From: Curtobacterium flaccumfaciens
GTDB taxonomy: Bacteria; Actinomycetota; Actinomycetes; Actinomycetales; Microbacteriaceae
NCBI RefSeq assembly: GCF_013359815.1
Contig: NZ_JABMCF010000040.1
Span: forward strand, 434,001-498,000
DNA length: 64,000 nucleotides
Reading direction: 5' to 3'
Positions within the stretch are counted from its first letter, which is position 1. Every line of letters begins with the position of its first letter. Below, piece after piece: positions 1 to 8,428 of this stretch. The position numbers and the translations under genes were made by a program. The notes under the pieces were generated by a model that did not search any database, was not told the origin of the DNA, and was given only the letters and a program-made list of their open reading frames with translations.

Positions 1-749
1 TACGACTGCAGCTGCTCGCGGTGCGCGTCGACGTACTCGGCGCTGCGGCCGGAGAGCCGACGGGAGCCGTTCTCGGTCTTCTCGATGACGCCGCCGAGCA
101 GGCCGCCCTGCAGCGGCGACCAGGGGATCACGCCGAGGCCGTACGCGCGGGCGGCGGGCAGGACCTCGCGCTCGACGTCGCGGACCACGAGGTTGTAGAT
201 CGACTGCTCGCTGACCAGGCCGAAGGTGTTCCGGCGCTTCGCTGCCTCCTGCGCCTGGGCGATGTGCCACCCGGCGAAGTTCGACGAGCCGACGTACAGG
301 ACCTTGCCCTGCTGCACGGCGACGTCGATCGCCTGCCAGATCTCGTCCCACGGCGTCGCACGGTCGACGTGGTGGAACTGGTACAGGTCGATGTGGTCGG
401 TCTGCAGCCGCTGCAGGCTCGCGTCGAGCGACTGCCGGATGTTCAGGGCGCTGAGCTTGCCGCCGTTCGGCCAGTCGGTCATCTCGCCGTAGACCTTCGT
501 GGCGAGGACCGTCTTCTCGCGGCGACCGCCACCCTTGGCGAACCACCGTCCGATGATCTCCTCGGTGGCGCCCTTGCCCACCGAGCCGCCGTAGCCGTTG
601 GCGGTGTCGAAGAAGTTGACGCCGAGCTCGTGGGCCCGGTCCATGATCGCGTGCGAGTCGTCCTCGCTGGTCTCCGGGCCGAAGTTCATCGTGCCGAGCA
701 CGGCGCGGGAGACGGACAGACCGGTGCGACCGAGGTGTGTGTACTCCAT
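1..749 (-). CDS. Aldo/keto reductase, 3' part beyond the window
   Basis: Reads from ATG at 749 to the left edge without a stop, so about 250 N-terminal residues are visible. The start MEYTHLGRTGLSVSRAVLGTM is typical of aldo/keto reductases. The family signature around the catalytic Asp/Tyr (DTANGYG) follows near residue 50, then LATKVYGEM and the helical stretch LDASLQRLQTDHIDLYQ. The family are NAD(P)H-dependent carbonyl reductases with a TIM-barrel fold; the subfamily resembles the YghZ/Kv-beta-like proteins. The substrate cannot be told from sequence. It is divergent from the next gene. Confidence 0.9.
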   Translation of the reverse strand, partial: MEYTHLGRTGLSVSRAVLGTMNFGPETSEDDSHAIMDRAHELGVNFFDTANGYGGSVGKGATEEIIGRWFAKGGGRREKTVLATKVYGEMTDWPNGGKLSALNIRQSLDASLQRLQTDHIDLYQFHHVDRATPWDEIWQAIDVAVQQGKVLYVGSSNFAGWHIAQAQEAAKRRNTFGLVSEQSIYNLVVRDVEREVLPAARAYGLGVIPWSPLQGGLLGGVIEKTENGSRRLSGRSAEYVDAHREQLQS

Positions 750-882
750 GAGACGGGTCTACTCGTGACGCGCTGGGGGCGCCAGGCCCTGGGAGTACCG
801 GCCGGTGCTTGACGCCGGTCGGGGCTTGGCGCTCGTTGTGCTGGTCGGAGTAGTCAGGGTGGACCACTCGAGAGGAGCAGCC

Positions 883-1290
883 ATGCCAGCCAAGGACGAG
901 ATCCCCAGCACCCTGCAGCGGTCCCCGGAGCACGCGCAGGAGATCTTCGAGAAGACACTGGACTCGGCGAACGAGACGTACGGCCCGGGCGAGCGCGCGC
1001 ACCGAACCGCGTTCGCCGCCGTGAAGCACGAGTACGAGAAGGTCGGCGACCACTGGGAGGAGAAGGAGTCCTCCGGGCCGTCCGACTCCGGTGCCGCCGG
1101 TCCGCGTGGTGCTGGCTCGGGCTCATCCGGGAAGACCGAGGGCGGTGTCGACGCGAACGCCTCGAAGACGCACCTGATGGACGTCGCGAAGCGGCTCGAC
1201 GTCAGCGGCCGCTCGAAGATGACGAAGGACGAGCTGGTCGAGGCGATCGGCAAGGCGAACAACCGCGCGACCGCTGCCGCGCGGAAGTGA
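883..1290 (+). CDS. ChaB-like protein with C-terminal Rho-N/SAP-like domain
   Basis: 135 residues. The ATG at 883 follows AGAGGAGC at 871-878. Residues 1-60 resemble ChaB (MPAKDEIPSTLQRSPEHAQ, then a conserved AHRTAFAAVKHEYEK helix). A Ser/Gly/Pro linker follows, and residues 90-130 (THLMDVAKRLDVSGRSKMTKD) form a Rho N-terminal or SAP-like helical domain that often binds nucleic acid. ChaB was named for cation-transport regulation in E. coli, but the role of these fused actinobacterial forms is unknown. It appears to be a single-gene unit. Confidence 0.75.
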   Translation: MPAKDEIPSTLQRSPEHAQEIFEKTLDSANETYGPGERAHRTAFAAVKHEYEKVGDHWEEKESSGPSDSGAAGPRGAGSGSSGKTEGGVDANASKTHLMDVAKRLDVSGRSKMTKDELVEAIGKANNRATAAARK

Positions 1291-1353
1291 CCATGGGTGA
1301 GTGGGTGCCGTGCATGCCCCGCTCGGCATGCGGCGGTGGGGTGAGGGGGTAAC

Positions 1354-2331
1354 GTGCCGACGATGAACATCCCAGCACTCCGCGGCAGCCGGATCCTCGG
1401 GTTCGGACACCACCAGCCCGAACGCGTCCTGACCAACGACGAGCTCTCGACGATGGTCGACACGAACGACGAGTGGATCCGCACTCGCACCGGGATCCAG
1501 ACGCGTCGGATCGCCGGTCCAGACGACACCGTCACGTCGATGGCCATCGAGGCCGGACGCCGTGCCCTCGCCGACGCCGGGGTGTCGCCCTCGGCCGTCG
1601 GACTCGTCATCGTCGCCTCCACCACCCATCAGGACCGCGCCCCGTACACGGCAGGCCGCGTCGCCGCCGCACTGGGCATGACGAACGGCCCGGCGCCGAT
1701 CGACATCAACACCGCGTGCAGCGGGTTCGAGTACGCGCTCGGGCTCGCCGACCAGTCCATCCGCACCGGTTCGGCCGACGTCGCGCTCGTCATCGGGTCC
1801 GAGGTGCTGTCCGGCATCGCCGACTGGACCGACCGGTCGACGTGCGTGCTCGTCGGTGACGGGGCCGGTGCCGCCGTGCTCGGGGTCGCCGAGACGCCCG
1901 AGATCGGCCCGGTGTCGTGGGGGAGCGTGCCGCACCTGCTCGACGCCGTGCGTGTCGAAGGGTCGCCGGGGCGCTTCAACCAGGAGGGCCGCTCGATCTA
2001 CCGGTGGGCCATCACCGAGGCCGAGGGGCACGCCCGCAAGGTCGTCGAGGCCGCCGGGCTCACGATGGACGACATCGAGGTGTTCGCGTTCCACCAGGCG
2101 AACCTGCGGATCATCGAGCCGCTCGTCACCGCGCTCGGCGGGGAGTCGAAGTTCGTCATCCGGGACGTCGTCGAGTCCGGGAACACCTCGGCCGCCAGTG
2201 TGCCGCTCGGGCTCTCGAAGGCGTGGGAGCGTGGCGACCTCCCGGAGGGAGTGCCGGCCCTGCTGTTCGGGTTCGGTGGCGGGTTCGCCCACGCGGGGCA
2301 GGTCGTGACGACGCCGGTGCGGTCCTCCTAG
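1354..2331 (+). CDS. Beta-ketoacyl-ACP synthase III family protein
   Basis: 325 residues from GTG at 1354, five bases after a purine-rich GAGGGGG; an in-frame ATG lies at 1363. The thiolase-fold catalytic triad is intact: Cys122 in NTACSGF, His247 in FHQAN and Asn277 in GNTSAAS. A glycine-rich GFGGGF lies near the C-terminus. FabH-type enzymes condense acyl-CoA with malonyl-ACP to start fatty acid synthesis. No fabD, acpP or fabF is adjacent, so this may be a stand-alone paralogue (for example of the secondary-metabolite or OleA-like kind) and not the housekeeping fabH. Confidence 0.85.
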   Translation: MPTMNIPALRGSRILGFGHHQPERVLTNDELSTMVDTNDEWIRTRTGIQTRRIAGPDDTVTSMAIEAGRRALADAGVSPSAVGLVIVASTTHQDRAPYTAGRVAAALGMTNGPAPIDINTACSGFEYALGLADQSIRTGSADVALVIGSEVLSGIADWTDRSTCVLVGDGAGAAVLGVAETPEIGPVSWGSVPHLLDAVRVEGSPGRFNQEGRSIYRWAITEAEGHARKVVEAAGLTMDDIEVFAFHQANLRIIEPLVTALGGESKFVIRDVVESGNTSAASVPLGLSKAWERGDLPEGVPALLFGFGGGFAHAGQVVTTPVRSS

Positions 2332-2348
2332 CACGCAGCTGCACGAGG

Positions 2349-2382
2349 GCCCGGGTTCGGCTGCTCAGCAGCCGTGCCCGGG
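2349..2382. terminator. Hairpin between convergent genes
   Basis: The arms CCCGGGTTCGGCTGCT and AGCAGCCGTGCCCGGG pair with one mismatched position, around a single-base loop centre. It sits 18 bases after the FabH-type stop and 43 before the stop of the convergent gene. There is no long U-tract, so termination is inferred from position and stem strength. Confidence 0.6.
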
Positions 2383-2424
2383 TTCCTCGTGGTCGTGGCG
2401 CCGGGCCCGTCTGGGTCGTTGCGA

Positions 2425-3297
2425 CTAGCGCTTCGAGCGGGGGTCGTCCTGCCCCGGCTCGGTCCAGAGGTCCTGGTCCTTGCCCGCGCCGCGCTTCCAC
2501 GGCAGGGCTCGCCGGGTCTTCTCGGCAGCCGGGGTGACCGTCAACACGATCGGGAACTCCGCCGGCGGCATGCCGAAACCCGTCCGCGACGCCTGGATCA
2601 CCTTGCGACCAAGCGCGTGGTTGCCGAGGCCACCGACGGCTGCACCGATACCGAACGGCAGCGCACGTCCGAGGACGGAACCGCCCTGTCGGATGGCGAA
2701 GCGCTTGATGAACTGGTCACGGACCTGTCCACCGATGCCGTTGACGACCTGCTTCGGAAGCGAGGACGTCACCATCTCGCCCCAGAACGCGGTCCGGGCC
2801 TGCCCGCCGGCGGCCTGTCCGGCGAGCTGCTTGATGAGCTGCGTGCCCGGCGCACCGAGGATCATCGCCATCACCAGGGTGCGCGCGCGCTCCGGGTCGT
2901 CCAGCGCGATGCCGTGCACCTCGGTCACCGATTGTGCGAACAGCGCGGTGGTCTCCAGGAACCCGACCGTCTCGGCGCCGCTCAGTCCGAGCGCAGCGGC
3001 CATCCCGACTCCGGGGATCACCGCACTCGCACCGACCGCGGCGCCACCGGTCGTGACGGCGGCCAGGTACTGCCGCTCGAGGATCTGGATCACCTCGGCG
3101 GGGGTCGCGTCGGGCTTGCGGCGACGGATCGCGTTGACGTGCGCGACCACGACGGGGCGCTGCACACTGATGACCCGATCGAGCCACTTGGCCCAGCCCG
3201 AGGGCTGGACCTGCTGCGTTCGGGGGTCGGACATGGTGGGGGAGACCGGTGCGGTCGGCAGGGGCACGATCGACCGGTCCTTCGGGGCGCGGGCCAT
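2425..3297 (-). CDS. EcsC-like membrane-associated protein of unknown function
   Basis: 290 residues if the ATG at 3297 (MARAPKD) is used; an internal ATG at 3234 (MSDPRTQ) is an alternative, and neither has a clear ribosome site. The middle contains glycine/alanine-rich hydrophobic helices (GASAVIPGVGMAAALGLSG and LVMAMILGAPG), and a GIGAAVGGLG segment lies further on. The pattern resembles EcsC-family proteins, whose function is poorly known. The C-terminus is basic and proline-rich. It is divergent from the gene at 3336 with only 38 bases between them. Confidence 0.5.
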   Translation of the reverse strand: MARAPKDRSIVPLPTAPVSPTMSDPRTQQVQPSGWAKWLDRVISVQRPVVVAHVNAIRRRKPDATPAEVIQILERQYLAAVTTGGAAVGASAVIPGVGMAAALGLSGAETVGFLETTALFAQSVTEVHGIALDDPERARTLVMAMILGAPGTQLIKQLAGQAAGGQARTAFWGEMVTSSLPKQVVNGIGGQVRDQFIKRFAIRQGGSVLGRALPFGIGAAVGGLGNHALGRKVIQASRTGFGMPPAEFPIVLTVTPAAEKTRRALPWKRGAGKDQDLWTEPGQDDPRSKR

Positions 3298-3335
3298 GCG
3301 ATCACCGTACGCCGCACACGTGAGAGGCTCGCTGG

Positions 3336-3983
3336 ATGGACACCGACCCCGCGCAGCGAGCCCGCGACGATACCCGTCGTGCAGCCGGGTTCCTGACCGT
3401 CCGGCAGGTGGCCGCCCTCGCACCCGAGGTCCGGGTGCTCGATCCGGCGTCCGTCCTGATCGGGGTGGGCGTGTCGGTCCTGCCCGGCGTGGTGCTGTAC
3501 CCGTCCACGACGCTCGAGACCCGTCACGGTGGAGTGATCACGCTGGCTACCGGTGCCCGCTTGGGCCCCGGACCCGTGACCGTCGTGGCGTCTGCGGCGA
3601 CCGTGCACATCGGGGAGGGCGCCGAACTCGGCCCGGGCCCCGTCACCGTCGTCGCGGACGGGTCCGACGTCGTGATCGGCGGTCGGGCTCGCCTGACGGC
3701 CGGATGTCTCGTCGAGGGGCCGGCGCGGATCGGTGTGGGCGCGCAGGTGCTCGGGCCGGTGTCCGTGCGCGACGTCGAGCTCGAGGACGGCGGCGACCAC
3801 CGGGAACCCGACCCGGACCACCGCGGCGGCGTGGTGAAGGGCACCGGGCCGGTCCGTGGGGTGCGCGTGGGGCTCGGCGAGGTCGTGGTCGGCGGTGTGA
3901 CGCACACGGGGGCATCGTCCGGTCTGCCGACGGTCGAGCGTCAGCGCATGTACCACCCGGATGCGCCACGGCGCCCGCGCTGA
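3336..3983 (+). CDS. Beta-helix/hexapeptide-repeat-like hypothetical protein
   Basis: 215 residues from ATG at 3336, with GAGAGG about 9 bases upstream. The middle shows repeats of short beta-strand units: ITLATGARLGPGPVTVVAS then VHIGEGAELGPGPVTVVAD then VVIGGRARLTAGCLVEG. This is the cadence of left-handed or related parallel beta-helices seen in sugar-nucleotide acyltransferases. No catalytic His of an acyltransferase is obvious. The C-terminal MYHPDAPRR tail is basic. Function unknown. Confidence 0.55.
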   Translation: MDTDPAQRARDDTRRAAGFLTVRQVAALAPEVRVLDPASVLIGVGVSVLPGVVLYPSTTLETRHGGVITLATGARLGPGPVTVVASAATVHIGEGAELGPGPVTVVADGSDVVIGGRARLTAGCLVEGPARIGVGAQVLGPVSVRDVELEDGGDHREPDPDHRGGVVKGTGPVRGVRVGLGEVVVGGVTHTGASSGLPTVERQRMYHPDAPRRPR

Positions 3984-4000
3984 TCGTCCGGCACGCACCC

Positions 4001-4921
4001 TCAGCACGGGACACCCGCACGCCGGAGGGCGGCCCGCACCCGGTCGGGGTGCATCACGTCGGCCCACGAGAGCCGCACGACCGCCCGGACCTCGGGGAAC
4101 GACCGGATGAAGTCCTCACGCCGCTTCTCGCGCCAGTGCGCGTCCGCGGTGGAGCGCCCGTTGAGCAGCACCGGGTCCTCGTACTTCGCGCGGCCGTCGA
4201 TCTCCACCACGACGCCCTGGTCCGGGAACCAGAAGTCCACGACCGCCGTGGCCGATCCGGCCCGGGCGAACACGTGCTGCTGCACCGGCTCCGGCACCCC
4301 GAGCTCCCGGAAGCGGACTCGGCACACCGACTCCGCAGGTGACCCCGACAGCTCCGACCCCATCCCCACCGCGATCCCCGCCTTCGTCCGGGCGAAGGCC
4401 AGCGATGTGAGTTCCGCGTCCAGCGCCTCACGGTCGGCGAGCCGCCGGGAGAGCACGGCATCGACGACGGGGAGTGCTTCGAGCAAGGAGCGCGTCGCAG
4501 CGACGTCGATGGCGGTCCTCGCGGCCGTCGTCGTGGGGGTCGCCTGCTGATCGACGAGGACTGCGGGTGGTCGCCCCTGTGCACCGTGCCGGACGAACCA
4601 CGCCGTGACACGCGTGTGCGTCGTGGTCGGATCGGCGAGGTGCACCTTGGGTGGGGCGGTCCCGATCAACGGGAGTCCGAGGACCGCGCACGCGGACTGG
4701 TGTGAGACGACATCGGTCGCTCGGAGTCGGTGCGCCGAGGCCCGGACGAGCACGTGGTGCTGCTCACCGGGGTGCAACCCGTCGAGTGCATCCGGGCGGA
4801 CGAGGACGCCGGGGCGGAGGCGTTCGTACCGTCCGCGGCGGACATCGCGCTCGAGCGCGCGGCGTTCAGCGGAGGTCGCACCCGTCGTGCGGATCAGTTC
4901 GACGTCGTTCGCTCTGGACAT
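4001..4921 (-). CDS. DUF559/AbiEi-like protein with PD-(D/E)XK-type C-terminus
   Basis: 306 residues using ATG at 4921 (MSRANDVELIRTTG). An N-terminal basic winged-helix-like segment (VRRGRYERLRPGVLVRPDAL, then VVSHQSACAVLGLPL) resembles the AbiEi antitoxin-type domain common in actinobacterial DUF559 proteins. The C-terminus has VVDFWFPDQGVVVEIDGRAKYED followed by HWREKRREDFIR: Asp, Glu and Lys are spaced as in Vsr/PD-(D/E)XK nuclease folds. Proposed roles of such proteins in DNA cleavage or phage defence are unproven. No toxin partner is adjacent. Confidence 0.65.
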   Translation of the reverse strand: MSRANDVELIRTTGATSAERRALERDVRRGRYERLRPGVLVRPDALDGLHPGEQHHVLVRASAHRLRATDVVSHQSACAVLGLPLIGTAPPKVHLADPTTTHTRVTAWFVRHGAQGRPPAVLVDQQATPTTTAARTAIDVAATRSLLEALPVVDAVLSRRLADREALDAELTSLAFARTKAGIAVGMGSELSGSPAESVCRVRFRELGVPEPVQQHVFARAGSATAVVDFWFPDQGVVVEIDGRAKYEDPVLLNGRSTADAHWREKRREDFIRSFPEVRAVVRLSWADVMHPDRVRAALRRAGVPC

Positions 4922-5031
4922 GGCACCAGGCTCGCCGAACCTCGTGGCCCAGCTCTCGCCATCGCCCAATCTGTGGAGAGCCGGGCGGCGACGACGACCT
5001 GTGCAGGACTGATCAGCTGCAATGCGCGTGC

Positions 5032-5136
5032 ATCTTGCGACGATCCACGCGTCGAACGACTCGTGTCTTGTCGTCACATGCACACGCAACCTCTGCGTGT
5101 AGATCTTCCGACGATCCACGCCGTGAACGACTGGTG
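5032..5136. repeat. Two 34-base direct repeats, 71 bases apart
   Basis: 5032-5065 and 5103-5136 share ATCTT, CGACGATCCACGC, GAACGACT and GTG blocks, 29 of 34 positions. Between them, ACACGCA (5082-5088) and TGCGTGT (5094-5100) form a perfect 7-bp hairpin. The stretch 4922-5174 otherwise holds the 3' flank of the minus-strand fliW unit and the promoter region of the DUF559 gene. The repeats resemble, in layout and core (GTCGWACGAC), the 73-base repeats at 12859-13166. Confidence 0.7.
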
Positions 5137-5174
5137 GAATGTCGCAGAACGGGTGCGAAGCAGCCGCGCCCGCG

Positions 5175-5543
5175 CTACACCCGCGCGAGCTCCGCCCGCA
5201 GCGGCAGGTCCTGCTCCTCGAGGATGACCTGCGCGCCCACGGCCGTCCGGGCGTTCACGACGATCGGCGCGAGCAGGTTGACCGTGGTGCCGGACGCACC
5301 GGGGTTCGCGACCACGAGCAGCATCGCGTCGGCGGGGTCGGTCAGCCCGAGCCCGGCGGCCTGCTCGTCGGTGAGCTCCGGCGCGTACGACGGCAGGTGC
5401 ACCGCGGCGTCGAGCAGGAACAGCCGTGCGTCGTCGCCGACGAGCGTGAAGAGCCCCTCGGCGCCGTCGACCGGCGACAGCTCGAAGGTCGCGGCGGGGG
5501 CGAGCCCGAACGGCGGGACGGCGAAGGCCAGGGAGATGCTCAT
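5175..5543 (-). CDS. fliW: Flagellar assembly factor FliW
   Basis: 122 residues, ATG at 5543, overlapping the flgL stop by ATGA. The sequence fits FliW: an N-terminal strand ending in FAVPPFGLAP, FLLDAAVHLPSYAPEL, a central VVANPGASGTTVNLLAPIVVN and GAQVILEE near the end. In Bacillus FliW binds free flagellin and also sequesters the translational repressor CsrA, so flagellin synthesis follows secretion. It is the last gene of flgN-flgK-flgL-fliW; csrA lies at the other end of the window. The pairing supports a FliW-CsrA switch here. Confidence 0.92.
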   Translation of the reverse strand: MSISLAFAVPPFGLAPAATFELSPVDGAEGLFTLVGDDARLFLLDAAVHLPSYAPELTDEQAAGLGLTDPADAMLLVVANPGASGTTVNLLAPIVVNARTAVGAQVILEEQDLPLRAELARV

Positions 5544-6421
5544 CGGAGGTAGTCCATCAGGGTCGGCTGCAGGACCTTCGCGGTGACGGCGAGGGCTGCC
5601 TGGTAGTTGGTCTGCTGCACCTGCAGGTCGAGGACGGCCTTGGCGAGGTCGACGTCCTCGATGTCGGCGCGACGGCTCTCGAGCGAGACGGTCGCCGACT
5701 TCAGCGAGTCCTGCGCCGTGAGCGCGGCGGCGTGCCGGATCCCGACGTCGGCCTGGGCGCCGCGGACGGTCCCGAGTGCGCCGTCCACGTCGTTGATCCG
5801 AGCGTTCACGTTCACCCCGTTCTGCAGGTCGTTGACGATGGAGTCGATCACCGCGAACACCGAGTCGTCGCCGGACCCGAAGACCGCGGTGCCGGCGGTG
5901 TCGACGCGCACGGTCGTGCCGTCACCGACCCGCCGGGACACGTCGGTGCCGGCGGCCGCCCAGCCCGTGGCGGGGTCGTAGGCAGCAGCGGCGGTCGAGG
6001 ATCCCGCGAACACCGAGCGGGTGCCGTAGGTGGTGTTGGCCCGCGCCTCGAGGTCCGCCTTGAGCGACCGGAACTGCGTGACGAAGGCATCGCGGTTCGT
6101 GTCGCTCATGGTGCCGGAGTTCGCGGCCTGCACCGTGAGGTCGCGGACGCTGTTGAGCACCGAGTAGACGCTCGACAGCGCACTGTCGGTGGTCGCGAGC
6201 CAGGCCGCGGCGTCGTTCGCGTTCCGCGAGTACTGCGCCGCAGCGGCCTGCTCCTTGCGCACCTGCATCGACGACGCGGTGCCGACCGGGTCGTCCGAGG
6301 GCTTCTGGATCGCACGCAGCGTCGTGGCCTGGTCGGTGAGCTCGGCGACCCGCGCGGCACCGGCCTGCAGCCGGGCCGACGCGGCCGCCATCGACATCTG
6401 GGTGGTCACACGGGTGATCAC
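5540..6421 (-). CDS. flgL: Flagellar hook-associated protein 3
   Basis: 293 residues from GTG at 6421, two bases after the flgK stop and preceded by GGGAGGGG. The N-terminal coiled coil (MITRVTTQMSMAAASARLQ, then LRAIQKPSDDPVGTASSMQVR) carries the PSDDP signature of FlgL/flagellin. The C-terminal helix (KAVLDLQVQQTNYQAALAV) ends in YLR. FlgL forms the second junction ring between hook and filament after export by the flagellar type III system. It lies between flgK and fliW in the same transcript. Confidence 0.93.
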   Translation of the reverse strand: MITRVTTQMSMAAASARLQAGAARVAELTDQATTLRAIQKPSDDPVGTASSMQVRKEQAAAAQYSRNANDAAAWLATTDSALSSVYSVLNSVRDLTVQAANSGTMSDTNRDAFVTQFRSLKADLEARANTTYGTRSVFAGSSTAAAAYDPATGWAAAGTDVSRRVGDGTTVRVDTAGTAVFGSGDDSVFAVIDSIVNDLQNGVNVNARINDVDGALGTVRGAQADVGIRHAAALTAQDSLKSATVSLESRRADIEDVDLAKAVLDLQVQQTNYQAALAVTAKVLQPTLMDYLR

Positions 6422-6423
6422 GA

Positions 6424-7845
6424 TCAGCCCCTCCCGACGAGTCCGACGCGGTTGATGATGGTGTCGAGCATCTCGTCGACCGCGGTCAGGACGCGCGCCG
6501 CGCCCTGGTACGCGTGCTGGTAGCTCAGCAGGTTGACGTTCTCCTCGTCGAGGTCGACGCCGGCGCTCGACTGCTGCTGGGTGCGTGCGTTGGTGAGCGC
6601 GAGTCCGGTCATCGTGGATTCCGACGTCGCCGACCTGGAGGCGGTGCCCACCCCCGCCACGAACGTCGCCCAGACCTGGTCGGCACCGTCCGACGACGCC
6701 CCGAGTCGCGCGAGCGCGTCGGCGAACGAGTCGTCGAGTTCCCCCGCCGCGTTCCGCGTCGCCAGCCCACTGGCGTCCGTGGGGACGACGCCGAGTGCCT
6801 GGGCGGCGGGGACGCCGGCCGCCAGGGAGAAGAAGGGTGCGCCGGTGGTGCCGGCCGGGGTGGTCCCGGCGGCGTGCAGGGCGTTCACGGTGGTGGCGAG
6901 TCGCGTGGCCACGGCGTCGTAGGACGCGGAGGCCTCGGCGAGTGCGCCGCCGGTACCGGTGCCGGACGCCGGCGCGAGGACCGCGAGGGCGCCGCCGATG
7001 GAGCCGCCGCTCAGCCCGACCGCCCCGGCCGTGCCGGTGGTCCAGGTCAGGGTGACGGCGGTGCCGTCGGCGAGACGCTCGCCGCCGCCGAGCGCGACCG
7101 AGCGGGCGTCGGTGCCCTGCACGAGCGGGTTGCCGCCGAGGAGCACGTCGACCGTGCCGTCGGCGTTCGTCCGGGTGGTGCCGCCGGCGAGCGTGGCGAT
7201 CTGCTGCGTGAGCTGGTCGCGCTGGTCGAGCAGCTCGTTGGCGGTGCCGCCCGAGGCGAGCGCGGTGCGGATCCGGCCGTTCAGGTCGGCGACCTGCTCC
7301 GCGGCGCCGTTCAGCTGGGCGACCTGCCCGGTCAGGGTGCCGCGCACCGAGGACCACTGCGCGTCGACGGCCTTCGAGCCGGCGGCCAGGGCGGTGACGA
7401 CGGTACCGGCGGCCCCGAGCACGGCGCTGGCGGCACCCGGGTCGTCGGGGTGGCTGGCGAGCTCGCTCCAGGACGACCAGAACGCGTCGAGCTTGGCGCT
7501 CAGGCCGTCCTTGCCGGGCTCGTGCAACCCGGTCTCGAGGGCGGACAGCGCCGTGGCGCGGGCGTCGGCGTAGGCGGACGAACCGGCGGCGACGCGGACG
7601 CCGGCGTCGAGCGTCAGGGACGCCAGGCGGGCGATGCCGTCGACCGAGACGCCCTGGCCGGCGAGGGCCGCGGTGCCCCGCATGAACCCGGTCTGGGTCG
7701 CGGGGATCGAGTTCTGCGTGACGCGCTGCCGCGTGTACCCGGCGGTGCCGGCGTTCGCGATGTTCTGGCCGGTGACGTCGATGCCGGCACGGGCGGCGGC
7801 GAGGCCCGAGTACGCGGTCGCGAGGGATCCGAAGGTGCTGACCAC
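6424..7845 (-). CDS. flgK: Flagellar hook-associated protein 1
   Basis: 473 residues. GTG at 7845 lies four bases after the flgN stop and opens MVSTFGSLATAYSGLAAARA. The N-terminal rod/hook signature is present (GIDVTGQNIANAGTAGYTRQR), followed by LDAFWSSWSELASHPDD and QVADLNGRI typical of FlgK. The C-terminus ENVNLLSYQHAYQGAARVL is the conserved FlgK/FlgE tail. FlgK forms the first hook-filament junction ring. Its export chaperone FlgN is encoded immediately upstream. Confidence 0.94.
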   Translation of the reverse strand: MVSTFGSLATAYSGLAAARAGIDVTGQNIANAGTAGYTRQRVTQNSIPATQTGFMRGTAALAGQGVSVDGIARLASLTLDAGVRVAAGSSAYADARATALSALETGLHEPGKDGLSAKLDAFWSSWSELASHPDDPGAASAVLGAAGTVVTALAAGSKAVDAQWSSVRGTLTGQVAQLNGAAEQVADLNGRIRTALASGGTANELLDQRDQLTQQIATLAGGTTRTNADGTVDVLLGGNPLVQGTDARSVALGGGERLADGTAVTLTWTTGTAGAVGLSGGSIGGALAVLAPASGTGTGGALAEASASYDAVATRLATTVNALHAAGTTPAGTTGAPFFSLAAGVPAAQALGVVPTDASGLATRNAAGELDDSFADALARLGASSDGADQVWATFVAGVGTASRSATSESTMTGLALTNARTQQQSSAGVDLDEENVNLLSYQHAYQGAARVLTAVDEMLDTIINRVGLVGRG

Positions 7846-7849
7846 GGTG

Positions 7850-8335
7850 CTACAGCGTCCCCTCGAACAGGCGGGCGCCGTCCTGGCCTGCGCCGGACGT
7901 GCCACTGGCGTCGTAGGTGGCGGCACCGGTGACGGTCCCCGCCAGGGTCTCCTCGGTGGCCTGGGCGGCGGCACGGAGGAACCGGTCGTTCTCGTCGCGC
8001 AGGGCGCCGATCTGGGTGGTCAGCTCGACCATCGCGGTGAGGTGCGACGACAGGATCTCGCCCCACGGCCCGTTCGGTGCCGCGGCGACGACGTCGCGCA
8101 GGGGAGCGTCGGCGGGGACGCCCCACTCCTCGGCGACCTCGGCGCTCTGTGCGGCGCGTTCGAGACCGGTGCTGCGGAGCCGATCGAGGACCTGCTCGAC
8201 CTCGCGGCTGGCGTGCGACACCCAGCGGGAGCGGCCCGCGGTGAGCAGGAGCTGCTCCTCCTCGAGCTTGAAGGTGAGCAGTTCGAGCAGCTCGCGTTCG
8301 CGCCAGAGCACGGCGGACAGGTCGTTCACGCTCAT
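7850..8335 (-). CDS. flgN: FlgN-type export chaperone for FlgK/FlgL
   Basis: 161 residues from ATG at 8335 with a strong GGGAGGAG six bases upstream. It is mostly alpha-helical with heptad-like Leu/Glu spacing (LWRERELLELLTFKLEEEQ, then SREVEQVLDRLRSTGLER), as in FlgN. FlgN chaperones bind the C-terminal helices of FlgK and FlgL. Primary sequence similarity in this family is low; position directly before flgK-flgL makes the call. It is the first gene of the minus-strand unit, transcribed from the element at 8401-8428. No flgM is visible next to it. Confidence 0.8.
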   Translation of the reverse strand: MSVNDLSAVLWRERELLELLTFKLEEEQLLLTAGRSRWVSHASREVEQVLDRLRSTGLERAAQSAEVAEEWGVPADAPLRDVVAAAPNGPWGEILSSHLTAMVELTTQIGALRDENDRFLRAAAQATEETLAGTVTGAATYDASGTSGAGQDGARLFEGTL

Positions 8336-8374
8336 CAGCTCCTCCCAGGTGGTGGTTCGTCGGGGTGGCCCCCG

Positions 8375-8392
8375 GTCCGTCATCCTGCGGAC
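8375..8392 (-). promoter_or_regulatory. 5'-leader hairpin with GGA loop (possible CsrA site), flgN transcript
   Basis: On the minus strand GTCCG-CAGGATGA-CGGAC forms a perfect 5-bp stem with an 8-base loop holding CAGGATG, one mismatch from the ARGGAUG core of the known CsrA consensus. It begins about 9 bases after the -10 element, so it would lie at the very 5' end of the flgN-flgK-flgL-fliW mRNA. CsrA binding is inferred. Confidence 0.5.
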
Positions 8393-8400
8393 ACCGGGAC

Positions 8401-8428
8401 CTATCGACTCGGTGACCGCGACCGTAAG
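8401..8428 (-). promoter_or_regulatory. FliA-type promoter of flgN-flgK-flgL-fliW
   Basis: On the minus strand CTTACG is followed by GTCGATAG; the spacing is CTTA-N16-GTCGATAG. It matches the elements before flagellin, flgB, flbD and fliM in this window and resembles sigma-28 promoters (TAAA-N15-GCCGATAA). It lies 66 bases upstream of the flgN start. Confidence 0.65.

Noticed and set aside
2480..4342. Long plus-strand frame of about 620 codons
   Set aside because: Arg/Pro/Ser-rich translation antisense to the EcsC-like gene and overlapping other real genes; a GC-rich shadow frame.
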